Source: an uncultured Draconibacterium sp.
Lineage (GTDB): Bacteria > Bacteroidota > Bacteroidia > Bacteroidales > Prolixibacteraceae
DNA: 64,000 nucleotides
Direction of reading: 5' to 3'
Assembly: GCF_913060805.1 (NCBI RefSeq)
Contig: NZ_CAJXTC010000020.1
Span: forward strand, 1-64,000
Part shown: positions 15,992 to 24,149 of the stretch, piece after piece
Layout: every line of letters starts with the position of its first letter
How positions within the stretch are numbered: position 1 is the stretch's first letter
The notes under the pieces: model-generated
Database searches by the model: none
What the model was told of the DNA's origin: nothing
Seen by the model: the letters and a program-made list of their open reading frames with translations, nothing else
Made by a program: the position numbers and the translations under genes

Positions 15992-17776
15992 TTATGGGAT
16001 CAATACTTTATCGATTACATGCACCACACCGTTTGCTCCCTGAACATCGGCGGCTACTACATTACTTTCGTTTATCATCACTCCCGATGAAAGATCGACA
16101 GTAATGTTATTTCCTTCGTTTAAGGTTGGTACTTCGCCATCCATTAAACTGGTCGACAATACATTTCCTGAAACCACGTGGTACAATAGAATTGGAGTCA
16201 ACTGCTCAGCAGTTAGGTCATCAATTCCTGAAACTCCCAGGTCAGCAAACAATGCATCGAAAGCAGCATTTGTTGGAGCAAACACGGTAAACGGTCCTTC
16301 AGCGCTCAACGCATCAACCAAACCGGCTTTTACAACTGCACTTACCAGCGTGCTGAAATTTTCGTTTGCAATGGCAATATCAACTACCGACGGCGGAAGA
16401 ATAACTTTATCTACCACATGAATCACTCCATTATCGGCTTCAATATCGGCAGCAGTTACCATTGTGCTTCCGTTGATCGTTACACCCTCGCCAACTTCAA
16501 TGTACATCGACAGGTTGTTGTCGCTGAATGTTGACAAAGTAGGGAAATAACCACTTGCTAAATCGGTTGACATGGCTTTGCTACCAATCACATGGTACAA
16601 TAAGATATCGGTTAAAGTTTCTACCGGAATATCGTCGAGCGAAGTAGCTCCCAAGTCTGCTAGAAGCGCCGTAAAAGCATCGTTGGTTGGTGCAAAAACA
16701 GTCAACTCTGCCTCACTATCCGCAACAGCGCCAACCAAGTCAGCTTTCATAAGCGCTTCAACCAGAATCGAAAACTCCGAATTTGCCACAGCAATATCAG
16801 CTATGGTATTCGACATTTGCGTTTCAGGAACCAAAACAGCATCAATTACATGAATTACACCATTTGTTCCCTGTATATCGGTAGCAACCACTTTAATTGT
16901 TCCGTTAAGCGTCACATCTCCGTCAATGGCAACTTCAAATTCATCTCCCGAAATTGCAGCAACAGATCCGGTCGAAAGTTCGGTTGACAATACATTGTCG
17001 CCAACTACATGATAAGTTAATATTGATGTCAGATCTTCTACCGAAACATCATCCAAACCAGAAATCTCGAGTGCTGCAAAAAGTGCTGCAAAAGCATCGT
17101 TTGTTGGTGCAAACACGGTAAAAGGCCCGTCGGCACTTAATGCTCCTGCCAAATCGGCTTTCACAACGGCGCTTACCAACGATGAGAAATTATCTGAATA
17201 GGTAGCCAGATCAACTACGGTTGGTGGCAATAGCACTTTGTCGATTACATGGATTACCCCGTTCGAGGCCATTACATCGGCTGCGGTTACATTGGCATCG
17301 TTAATCATTACTCCGCCATCAACATTTACCAATAATGAAAGTGGAGTTTCGTCCGGTGAGTCGGTATTTAAAGTTGCCACTGCTCCCGACATAAGGTTGT
17401 TCGAATATGCCAAATCGCCAACAACATGATACTTTAAAACTGCTGCTAATGTAGCTGCATCCAAATCATCAAGACTACTTGCACCCAGGTCGGTCAATAA
17501 AGCTGCAAAAGCATCATCGGTTGGTGCAAAAACGGTAATGTTTTGCTCGGTACTTAAAAAATCAGCCAGACCGGCTTTTTGCGCTGCCTGAATTAACACG
17601 TTAAACGAACCTGCCTCGGCAGCCACGTCTACAATAGTTTGTTCCATCTCAGGATCCGGCATCGGATCATCATCGTCGTCATCGCACGAAGTAAAACCTA
17701 TAGCCAAAACCAATAATAAAACCGGTAGTAAACTAAACCGGATTTTTGTCTTCTTAAAAAATTCAATCGTTTTCAT
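15992..17776 (-). CDS. Four-domain fasciclin (FAS1) lipoprotein
   Basis: A 594-aa surface lipoprotein. The signal ends in a lipobox (GFTSC, Cys31) followed by an Asp-rich stretch (DDDDDDPMPDPE), an arrangement seen in exported surface lipoproteins of Bacteroidota. Four FAS1 repeats follow, at about residues 45-185, 186-322, 325-460 and 462-594, each with a VFAPT(D/N) box and an NGVIHVIDKVL-type end. Multi-FAS1 proteins usually promote adhesion or biofilm structure. Domains two and four share near-identical DNA segments with the downstream one-domain FAS1 gene, pointing to internal duplication or gene conversion. Confidence 0.93.
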   Translation of the reverse strand: MKTIEFFKKTKIRFSLLPVLLLVLAIGFTSCDDDDDDPMPDPEMEQTIVDVAAEAGSFNVLIQAAQKAGLADFLSTEQNITVFAPTDDAFAALLTDLGASSLDDLDAATLAAVLKYHVVGDLAYSNNLMSGAVATLNTDSPDETPLSLLVNVDGGVMINDANVTAADVMASNGVIHVIDKVLLPPTVVDLATYSDNFSSLVSAVVKADLAGALSADGPFTVFAPTNDAFAALFAALEISGLDDVSVEDLTSILTYHVVGDNVLSTELSTGSVAAISGDEFEVAIDGDVTLNGTIKVVATDIQGTNGVIHVIDAVLVPETQMSNTIADIAVANSEFSILVEALMKADLVGAVADSEAELTVFAPTNDAFTALLADLGATSLDDIPVETLTDILLYHVIGSKAMSTDLASGYFPTLSTFSDNNLSMYIEVGEGVTINGSTMVTAADIEADNGVIHVVDKVILPPSVVDIAIANENFSTLVSAVVKAGLVDALSAEGPFTVFAPTNAAFDALFADLGVSGIDDLTAEQLTPILLYHVVSGNVLSTSLMDGEVPTLNEGNNITVDLSSGVMINESNVVAADVQGANGVVHVIDKVLIP

Positions 17777-18223
17777 AATTCTAGTTTAAAATGGATTAAA
17801 AAATGTTTCTGTTTTTGTTCTCTGAAATTGTTTTCTTGTTTTCATTTTGTTTAACTACCAATAAGACAATCTTAAACACTTTTTTGTTTATCTTTTTTTC
17901 TTACTCATTAAACACTTTGGTTTTTAATACGCGCATAACCCCTCATTTTCTGACACTTAAATAGTTTTGTTAATTTTTGTTAATTTTCAAATTCACGAAA
18001 ATATAAAGGGAGAAAGCTCAATTAATATTCTGGGGTAAATGCTATTTTACTTGTTCGAAAATGAACAAGATTAAGAATGAAAACCTATCTTTTTGATAGA
18101 CACTACAAACTCAATTACGATAAAGTTTTTCTGGCTTTTTTAGTTACAAATCATACCTTTACGGAACATAATAATAAACCTCTGGTACATCCCAGACATA
18201 TCATTCAACTTAAAATATTTACT
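17777..18223. other. AT-rich divergent intergenic region
   Basis: There are 447 nt without a gene. The region is strongly AT-rich and contains a perfect dyad CTTGTTCgaaaatGAACAAG (18050-18069) that could be an operator, and a -7-like TACCTTTA (18154-18161) 62 nt before the ATG of the small barrel gene. No other structure was recognised. Confidence 0.5.
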
Positions 18224-18676
18224 ATGAAATCCGTTAAAACCTTTATCACATTAGCCTTTATTCTTTTTTCGTTGTCATGTTTTAGCCAGCTAAAAGTTAC
18301 CAGCTACTCAATTTACGCCCTTGGAGTTTCCGCGCCTTTTAACGATCTGTTTGCCGGAGAAATAAAAGTATTTACCAATCAAGGTCAGCTTGAGAACACC
18401 AGCATCGAACTCAGCGGAAGCTATAAATTTGTGCCACAACCCTACCATCAGTTTTCTGTTGGCTTAGGATTTGGACTAATTCCCGAATCAGGAGAAGATG
18501 CCTTTATTTCCGCCCCTCTTTCCTTGGAAATTTTCCCGATACAATCGTTTAAACAACTTTCGCTTGTAATTGAACTTGCGCCGGAATACTATTTCGAATA
18601 CGAAAATCTTAATCTGCGACATTTGTGGGGAATCAGGTATTCCTTTGAAAAAAGTGCCAAAAATCAGGCTTTTTGA
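18224..18676 (+). CDS. Small outer-membrane beta-barrel-like protein
   Basis: A 150-aa protein starting at ATG 18224, where a signal peptide begins (TFITLAFILFSLSCFSQ); the frame itself opens at 18077 but the extra 49 residues look non-coding. After the signal come amphipathic strands such as NTSIELSGSYKFV, HQFSVGLGFGLIP and LVIELAPEYYFEYE, as in small outer-membrane barrels. Eight-strand barrels are usually longer (170 or more), so it may be a lipid-exposed half-barrel or a beta-sandwich. Function unknown. It lies between the FAS1 gene and mutA and appears monocistronic. Confidence 0.7.
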   Translation: MKSVKTFITLAFILFSLSCFSQLKVTSYSIYALGVSAPFNDLFAGEIKVFTNQGQLENTSIELSGSYKFVPQPYHQFSVGLGFGLIPESGEDAFISAPLSLEIFPIQSFKQLSLVIELAPEYYFEYENLNLRHLWGIRYSFEKSAKNQAF

Positions 18677-18824
18677 ACAATTTAAGCCCGGCAAAAACAA
18701 GACCTTTTTATCCCAATTTCTCCCAGTCTTACCTCAACATTAATTTGAGCCCATGATTAATATGATTTTTGTTAACATTAGTCAAAAAGCATAGTGATTC
18801 TGAGGTGCGTACATTTAAAACCCC

Positions 18825-18832
18825 TAATTTTG
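18825..18832 (+). promoter_or_regulatory. Candidate -7 box of mutA
   Basis: TAATTTTG is a full match to TAnnTTTG, 29 nt upstream of the mutA ATG at 18862. Its position inside the longer open frame supports the shorter mutA start. Confidence 0.55.
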
Positions 18833-18861
18833 CCACTCGATTTTCAATAACAATTTTCAAC

Positions 18862-20724
18862 ATGGCAGATAAAGAGCAAAAACTGTTCACCGATTTTGCA
18901 CCCATCACAACGGAAGAGTGGGAAGCAAAAATTAATGCCGATTTAAAAGGCAAAGACTACGAGCGCTCTCTCGTTTGGAAAACTTACGAGGGATTCAAAG
19001 TACGCCCGTATTACCGTCAGGAAAACCTTGCAGGAAAAGACTACCTGGAAAGCTTACCGGGAGAATTTCCATATGTGCGGGGAAACAATAAAACCAACAA
19101 CGATTGGTTCATTCGTCAAAACATCTTTGTTACCGATTTTGAAGAAGCTAACAAAAAAGCTTTAGAAGTGCTTGGAAAAGGTATCACCTCTTTGGGATTC
19201 CTTTTCAGCGAGTGTGGTTCGGTTACCAAGGAAAGCCTGGGTGTGTTGTTAAAAGACATTTGTCTGGAAGCAGCCGAAATTAACCTGGTTTGCCCTTGCG
19301 ATAACAACAACTGCGCAGAAGCTTTTGCAGCTTACGTAACAGAAGGCAAGTGGGATAACGATAAAGTGATCGCTTCGGCATCGCTCGATCCTATTGGTAC
19401 TTTCGTGTTAAAAGGTAAAATTGAAGAAGATGCAGTAGCAAAACTGGTTCCGGCTGTTGAGGCGGCAAAAGCCGTTAAGAATTTCCGCGTAATTGGCGTT
19501 CACGGAAAATTCTTCGCAAACAGCGGATCATCTATCGCTCAGGAGTTGGCGTTCGCGCTGGCACAAGGAGCTGAGTACTTAACACAATTAACCGAAGCCG
19601 GTGTTAGTGTTGACGATGCAGCTAAAGCGATTAAATTCAACATGGGTATCAGCAACAACTATTTCATGGAAATAGCCAAGTTGCGTGCCGGCCGACTTTT
19701 ATGGTCGAAAATTGTTGAAGCTTACGGACCGGAGTGCAAGTGTTCGGCAAAAATGATCGTTCACAGCGAAACCAACCGTTTCAACAAAACGGTTTACGAT
19801 CCGTATGTAAACATGCTGCGTACTCAAACCGAAGCTATGTCAGCCACTTTAGGTGGTGCACACTCGGTTACTGTACTTCCTTTTAACGCTATTTACGAAG
19901 AAACTACTCCGTTCTCGGAGCGTATCGCTCGTAACCAGCAGATCCTGTTAAAAGAAGAATCGCATTTTGATAAGATTGCCGATCCTTCAGCAGGTTCGTA
20001 CTACATTGAAACACTTACTGAAGCGTTGGCCGATCAAGCTTGGGAACTTTTCCTTGCTGTTCAGGAAAAAGGTGGTTTCATTGCTGCTTTCAAAGAAGGA
20101 TTTGTTCAGGCAGAGGTTAAAGCAATGGCTGCTGATCGTGATAAAAAAATCGCTCAGCGTCGCGAAAACCTATTAGGAACCAACCAGTTCCCTAACTTCA
20201 CTGAAAACATGAAAGCTGATTTCGACGGTTCGTTGTTCGAAGCAGTTGACCTGACTGAAGAAGGTGCTGAAGTGGAAACACTGAAACCTTACCGCGGTGC
20301 TCAACCATTTGAGACATTGCGTTACACAACCGATATGTACGCTCGTGAGAACAAACGCCCGCTGGCATTTATGCTTACCATTGGTAACCTTACTTTCCGT
20401 AAGGCACGTGCACAGTTCAGCTGTAATTTCTTTGCAGTTGCCGGTTTCGATGTGCAGGATAATAACGGATTCGCAACAGTTGAAGAAGGTGTTGCCGCAG
20501 CAAAAGCAGCAGGCGCCGACATTGTTGTAGTTTGTAGTTCGGATGATGAGTATGCTGAAATTGTTCCTGCAGTAGCAGAGCAATTGGATGAAGAAATTTT
20601 GGTTGTTGCCGGAGCTCCTGCCTGTGCAGACGAGTTGAAAGCAAAAGGAATTACCAACTTCGTTCATGTAAAAAGCAACATTCTTGAGGAACTTAAAGCG
20701 TATCAAACAAAGCTAGGTATCTAA
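18862..20724 (+). CDS. mutA: Methylmalonyl-CoA mutase small subunit
   Basis: A 620-aa beta subunit of the heterodimeric adenosylcobalamin-dependent mutase that interconverts succinyl-CoA and methylmalonyl-CoA in propionate metabolism. ATG 18862 (MADKEQKLF) is preferred over the frame opening at 18769, because a -7 box lies between them. The TIM-barrel half includes KVRPYYRQENL and the FMEIAKLRAGRLLW segment that parallels the catalytic subunit. The C-terminal cobalamin-like domain (about 480-620) lacks the DxHxxG motif, as expected for the non-catalytic subunit. The catalytic subunit gene follows after 89 nt. Confidence 0.95.
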   Translation: MADKEQKLFTDFAPITTEEWEAKINADLKGKDYERSLVWKTYEGFKVRPYYRQENLAGKDYLESLPGEFPYVRGNNKTNNDWFIRQNIFVTDFEEANKKALEVLGKGITSLGFLFSECGSVTKESLGVLLKDICLEAAEINLVCPCDNNNCAEAFAAYVTEGKWDNDKVIASASLDPIGTFVLKGKIEEDAVAKLVPAVEAAKAVKNFRVIGVHGKFFANSGSSIAQELAFALAQGAEYLTQLTEAGVSVDDAAKAIKFNMGISNNYFMEIAKLRAGRLLWSKIVEAYGPECKCSAKMIVHSETNRFNKTVYDPYVNMLRTQTEAMSATLGGAHSVTVLPFNAIYEETTPFSERIARNQQILLKEESHFDKIADPSAGSYYIETLTEALADQAWELFLAVQEKGGFIAAFKEGFVQAEVKAMAADRDKKIAQRRENLLGTNQFPNFTENMKADFDGSLFEAVDLTEEGAEVETLKPYRGAQPFETLRYTTDMYARENKRPLAFMLTIGNLTFRKARAQFSCNFFAVAGFDVQDNNGFATVEEGVAAAKAAGADIVVVCSSDDEYAEIVPAVAEQLDEEILVVAGAPACADELKAKGITNFVHVKSNILEELKAYQTKLGI

Positions 20725-20743
20725 ATCAAGATCCTGGATGTTA

Positions 20744-20777
20744 GATCCTCGATTCTGGATATTCAGAATCAAGGATC
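20744..20777 (+). other. Large stem-loop between mutA and mutB
   Basis: GATCCTCGATTCTG (20744-20757) pairs with CAGAATCAAGGATC (20764-20777) with one mismatch and a six-nt loop. The rest of the 89-nt spacer is built from imperfect copies of the same words (ATCCTGGAT, ATCCAGAATC). It could tune the ratio of the two subunits by RNA processing or attenuation; it has no U-tract. Confidence 0.65.
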
Positions 20778-20813
20778 CAGAATCAAGAATCCAGTATCTA
20801 AAATCAAGTTAAA

Positions 20814-22970
20814 ATGAAACCGAATTTTAAAGATATAAATATCAAAGCAGCGGCGGCACAGAAAGACCTGGCTGACTGGACTGCAAAAAATAACATCAAA
20901 AAAGACTGGGTAACACCGGAGCAGATTCCTGTTAAACCGGTTTACACCAAAGAAGACCTTGAAGGAATGGAGCACCTGAACTATGCAGCAGGTTTGGCAC
21001 CTTACCTTCGCGGACCTTACTCGGCAATGTACGCTATGCGTCCCTGGACCATCCGTCAGTACGCTGGTTTCTCAACTGCCGAAGAATCAAACGCATTCTA
21101 CCGTCGTAACCTTGCGGCCGGTCAGAAAGGTTTGTCAGTGGCATTCGACCTGGCAACACACCGCGGATACGACTCAGATCACGAACGTGTGGTTGGAGAC
21201 GTTGGTAAAGCAGGTGTTGCTATCGACTCAATCCTGGATATGAAGATCCTTTTCGATCAGATTCCTTTGGATAAGATGTCGGTATCGATGACCATGAACG
21301 GCGCGGTTCTTCCTGTATTGGCATTCTATATTGTTACAGGATTGGAACAAGGCGCTACTTTGGAGCAACTTTCAGGAACAATTCAGAACGATATTCTGAA
21401 AGAATTTATGGTGCGTAACACATACATTTACCCACCTGAGTTCTCGATGAAAATTATTGCCGACATTTTTGAATTCACTTCTCAAAATATGCCGAAGTTT
21501 AACTCGATCTCAATTTCGGGTTACCATATGCAGGAAGCCGGTGCAACTGCCGACATTGAAATGGCATACACACTTGCCGACGGTTTGGATTACTTACGTA
21601 CAGGTGTTAAAGCCGGTTTAGATATCGATGCTTTTGCGCCACGTTTGTCGTTCTTCTGGGCAATTGGTATGAACCACTTTATGGAGATTGCAAAAATGCG
21701 TGCTGCACGTATGATTTGGGCAAAACTGGTTAAACAATTTAACCCGAAAAACCCAAAATCGATGGCATTGCGTACACACTCGCAAACTTCAGGTTGGTCG
21801 TTAACTGAGCAGGATCCGTTTAACAACGTTGGCCGTACTGCTATTGAAGCAATGGCTTCAACATTGGGTGGAACTCAAAGTTTGCACACTAACGCGCTTG
21901 ATGAAGCGATTGCATTGCCAACCGACTTCTCGGCACGTATTGCACGTAACACTCAGTTGTACATCCAACAGGAAACTGAAATTTGTCGTTCAGCCGATCC
22001 ATGGGCAGGTTCGTACTACGTTGAGGCGTTAACACACGAGCTGGCACAAAAAGCATGGGCACATATCGAAGAAGTTGAGAAACTTGGAGGTATGGCCAAA
22101 GCGATTGAAACCGGTGTACCAAAAATGCGTATTGAAGAAGCTGCAGCACGTGCACAAGGACGTATCGATGGTGGATCGCAAACAATTGTAGGTATCAACA
22201 AATACCGTTTAGAGAAAGAAGATCCGATCGACATTCTGGATATCGATAACACTGCAGTTCGTAAATCGCAAATCGAGCGTTTGGAAAAACTGCGTGCTGA
22301 GCGTAACGAAGAAGACGTACAAAAAGCGTTGGCAGCAATTACAAAAGCTGCCGAAACAGGCGAAGGCAACTTATTGGCCTTGTCGGTTGAAGCCGCTAAA
22401 AAACGTGCTTCGTTAGGTGAAATTTCAGATGCTTGCGAGAAAATTGCAGGACGTTACAAAGCAGTAATCAGAACTATTGAAGGCGTGTATAAAGCAGAAG
22501 CACAAGACAAGTCTGAGTTCCAGGAAGCTCAGGAGCTGGCTAAGAAATTTGCAGAAATGGAAGGTCGCCAGCCACGTATTATGATCGCTAAAATGGGTCA
22601 GGATGGTCACGACCGTGGTGCAAAAGTTGTTGCTACCGGTTATGCCGACCTTGGTTTCGACGTTGATATGGGACCATTATTCCAGACTCCGGAAGAAAGC
22701 GCTAAACAAGCCGTTGAAAACGACGTGCATGTTGTAGGTGTTTCTTCACTGGCAGCAGGTCATAAAACACTGGTTCCTGCGATTATCGAGGAGCTGAAAA
22801 AACTGGGTAGAGAAGACATCATGGTTATTTGCGGTGGTGTAATTCCTCACCAGGATTACCAATACTTGTACGATGCAGGTGCAGTTGCAATTTTTGGCCC
22901 TGGTACCAGCGTTGCAGGTGCAGGTAAAAAAATCCTTGAGATTTTGATCGAAGCTTATAAAGAAGACTAA
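20814..22970 (+). CDS. mutB: Methylmalonyl-CoA mutase large (catalytic) subunit
   Basis: A 718-aa catalytic subunit. The N-terminal TIM barrel carries [20 protein letters not shown], with the substrate-binding Tyr and Arg, and [19 protein letters not shown]. The C-terminal cobalamin domain has the base-off signature DGHDRG followed by [13 protein letters not shown] and VSSLAAGH, with the His ligand of cobalt in DGHDRG. The length is that of MutB/ScpA. With mutA it forms a two-gene operon, and a terminator with two extra hairpins follows. Epimerase and decarboxylase partners are not in the window. Confidence 0.97.
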   Translation: MKPNFKDINIKAAAAQKDLADWTAKNNIKKDWVTPEQIPVKPVYTKEDLEGMEHLNYAAGLAPYLRGPYSAMYAMRPWTIRQYAGFSTAEESNAFYRRNLAAGQKGLSVAFDLATHRGYDSDHERVVGDVGKAGVAIDSILDMKILFDQIPLDKMSVSMTMNGAVLPVLAFYIVTGLEQGATLEQLSGTIQNDILKEFMVRNTYIYPPEFSMKIIADIFEFTSQNMPKFNSISISGYHMQEAGATADIEMAYTLADGLDYLRTGVKAGLDIDAFAPRLSFFWAIGMNHFMEIAKMRAARMIWAKLVKQFNPKNPKSMALRTHSQTSGWSLTEQDPFNNVGRTAIEAMASTLGGTQSLHTNALDEAIALPTDFSARIARNTQLYIQQETEICRSADPWAGSYYVEALTHELAQKAWAHIEEVEKLGGMAKAIETGVPKMRIEEAAARAQGRIDGGSQTIVGINKYRLEKEDPIDILDIDNTAVRKSQIERLEKLRAERNEEDVQKALAAITKAAETGEGNLLALSVEAAKKRASLGEISDACEKIAGRYKAVIRTIEGVYKAEAQDKSEFQEAQELAKKFAEMEGRQPRIMIAKMGQDGHDRGAKVVATGYADLGFDVDMGPLFQTPEESAKQAVENDVHVVGVSSLAAGHKTLVPAIIEELKKLGREDIMVICGGVIPHQDYQYLYDAGAVAIFGPGTSVAGAGKKILEILIEAYKED

Positions 22971-22976
22971 GGGATT

Positions 22977-23016
22977 CGCGGTTTTCAACCGCGAGCACAG
23001 GAGGTTACAAACCTCC
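22977..23016 (+). other. Two hairpins in the mutB 3' region
   Basis: CGCGGTT ttc AACCGCG (22977-22993) and GGAGGTT aca AACCTCC (23000-23016) are compact perfect stems with three-nt loops, directly after the mutB stop codon and before the terminator. They may protect the 3' end of the mRNA or be palindromic repeat units. Confidence 0.65.
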
Positions 23017-23032
23017 CAACCCGTTAAGATAT

Positions 23033-23066
23033 AAAGCCGGTTCCGTTTGGGACCGGCTTTTATTTT
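23033..23066 (+). terminator. Terminator of the mutA-mutB operon
   Basis: AAAGCCGGTTCC pairs with GGGACCGGCTTT (one G-U) across a GTTT loop and is followed by TATTTT. Almost the same terminator occurs after the M28 peptidase gene (26273-26303). Confidence 0.85.
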
Positions 23067-23073
23067 GCCTGAA

Positions 23074-23261
23074 ATATCCAACCCGCACCGGGTTGTGTTT
23101 GCAACATTTTACAATGTTGCTATTATAATCGAACGCATTCTGCGTTCTTTTCTTTCGTTAATTTAAACCAAATGATTAAACTCGGTACGAGTTTGATTTT
23201 AGTAGCAAGAATATCAATCAAAAAAAAGAATCCGGTACGGATTCGATTATAGTAACAATAC
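23074..23261. repeat. Left palindromic repeat block of the transposase locus
   Basis: The block is an ordered set of short hairpins: AACCCG/CGGGTT, GCAACATT/AATGTTGC, GAACGCA/TGCGTTC, then AAACTCG-gta-CGAGTTT and GAATCCG-gta-CGGATTC. Each of the last two is followed by a GAT(T)ATAGTA-like tail. The block is about 75-80% identical to 23812-24003 in the same orientation. A sixth hairpin AAACCCG-gta-CGGGTTT (23285-23301) abuts the transposase stop. Confidence 0.8.
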
Positions 23262-23314
23262 CAAATATGTGAATAGGAAAACCAAAACCCGGTACGGGTT
23301 TGATAAACCACCGG

Positions 23315-23779
23315 CTAATCAAAAAATTCAAACAGGTAACTGGTATCAAAATCCACCTCAAATTTCTCCAGGAAATCAAGATATTCCTCCCGAAATGATT
23401 TCTTCCGGTGATGTTCCTTCTGATTCAGAATATAATTCACGACCCTGTCAATCTGCGATTTGCTGTACGAAAAACAACCATAACCCGCCTGCCATTGAAA
23501 CTTGCCCGGAAACCAATTCTTTTCGTTTATAAAATTCGACGATGCACGTTTTATCTCTTTAATCGTTTCCGATGGTGAATGTTTCGGATTAAAGCTCATA
23601 AAAACATGAACATGGTCGGGCATTCCATTAACAGCGTAACTTTTGTGTCCCATCGAATCAATCAAGCCTGCAATAAACGGGAAGACTTCTTTCTGATGAT
23701 TGGGTTGAATTAAAGCCTCGCGAAATTTGACTGCAAAAACAAATTGTAGATAGATTTGGGTGTAGGTGCCTGGTGACAT
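23315..23779 (-). CDS. IS200-like (Y1/HUH) transposase
   Basis: A 154-aa HUH-family transposase (Transposase_17/Y1_Tnp). ATG 23779 (MSPGTYTQIYLQFVFAVK) is the usual family start; the open frame continues upstream to 23845 into repeat DNA. The metal-binding HUH motif is in GMPDHVHVFMSF, and the nucleophilic Tyr is probably in the C-terminal RVVNYILNQKEHH helix. The closing YLFEFFD is typical of the Bacteroidota group. These enzymes act on single-stranded hairpin ends. No TnpB partner is present. The gene lies between two direct-repeat blocks made of hairpins, like the REP-associated RAYT elements. Confidence 0.9.
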   Translation of the reverse strand: MSPGTYTQIYLQFVFAVKFREALIQPNHQKEVFPFIAGLIDSMGHKSYAVNGMPDHVHVFMSFNPKHSPSETIKEIKRASSNFINEKNWFPGKFQWQAGYGCFSYSKSQIDRVVNYILNQKEHHRKKSFREEYLDFLEKFEVDFDTSYLFEFFD

Positions 23780-23811
23780 TTTTCTTTTAAAGGTACAAAA
23801 CTGTAGATAAA

Positions 23812-24003
23812 ATATCCAACCCGTACCGGGTTGTATTTGCAACATCTTACAATGTTGCTATTAAAATCGAACGCTTACTGCGTTCTTTTTCTGCGTATTC
23901 TAATTCGTTCAAATAATTTAAAACTTGTTACGAGTTTGATTATAGTAACAACAACCGCAATCCAAAAAAAGAATCCCGTACGGATTCGATTATAGCAACA
24001 GTA
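23812..24003. repeat. Right palindromic repeat block of the transposase locus
   Basis: The same order of hairpins as the left block: AACCCG/CGGGTT, GCAACAT/ATGTTGC, GAACGC/GCGTTC, a degenerate AAACTTG-tta-CGAGTTT, and GAATCCC-gta-CGGATTC, each with a GATTATAG tail. It overlaps the start of the open frame of the transposase and lies before the M28 peptidase promoter. Confidence 0.8.
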
Positions 24004-24106
24004 CACAAAATGTTGCAAAATGCAAATAATAGCAAACGTTTTATTACAAGGGAAAACATTGTATTGCAAATATGACATCAATCAGCTCACAAAAATGAAA
24101 TTATGC

Positions 24107-24114
24107 TACTTTTA
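24107..24114 (+). promoter_or_regulatory. Candidate -7 box of the M28 peptidase gene
   Basis: TACTTTTA is a one-base variant of TAnnTTTG, 35 nt upstream of the ATG. No clear -33 partner. Confidence 0.35.
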
Positions 24115-24149
24115 CCAACACAATTAAGTCAAAAACTAAAATCATCAAC

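Noticed and set aside
20173-20706. 177-codon minus-strand frame inside mutA
   Set aside because: Cys- and Asn-rich composition typical of an antisense shadow; the sense frame is a complete enzyme.
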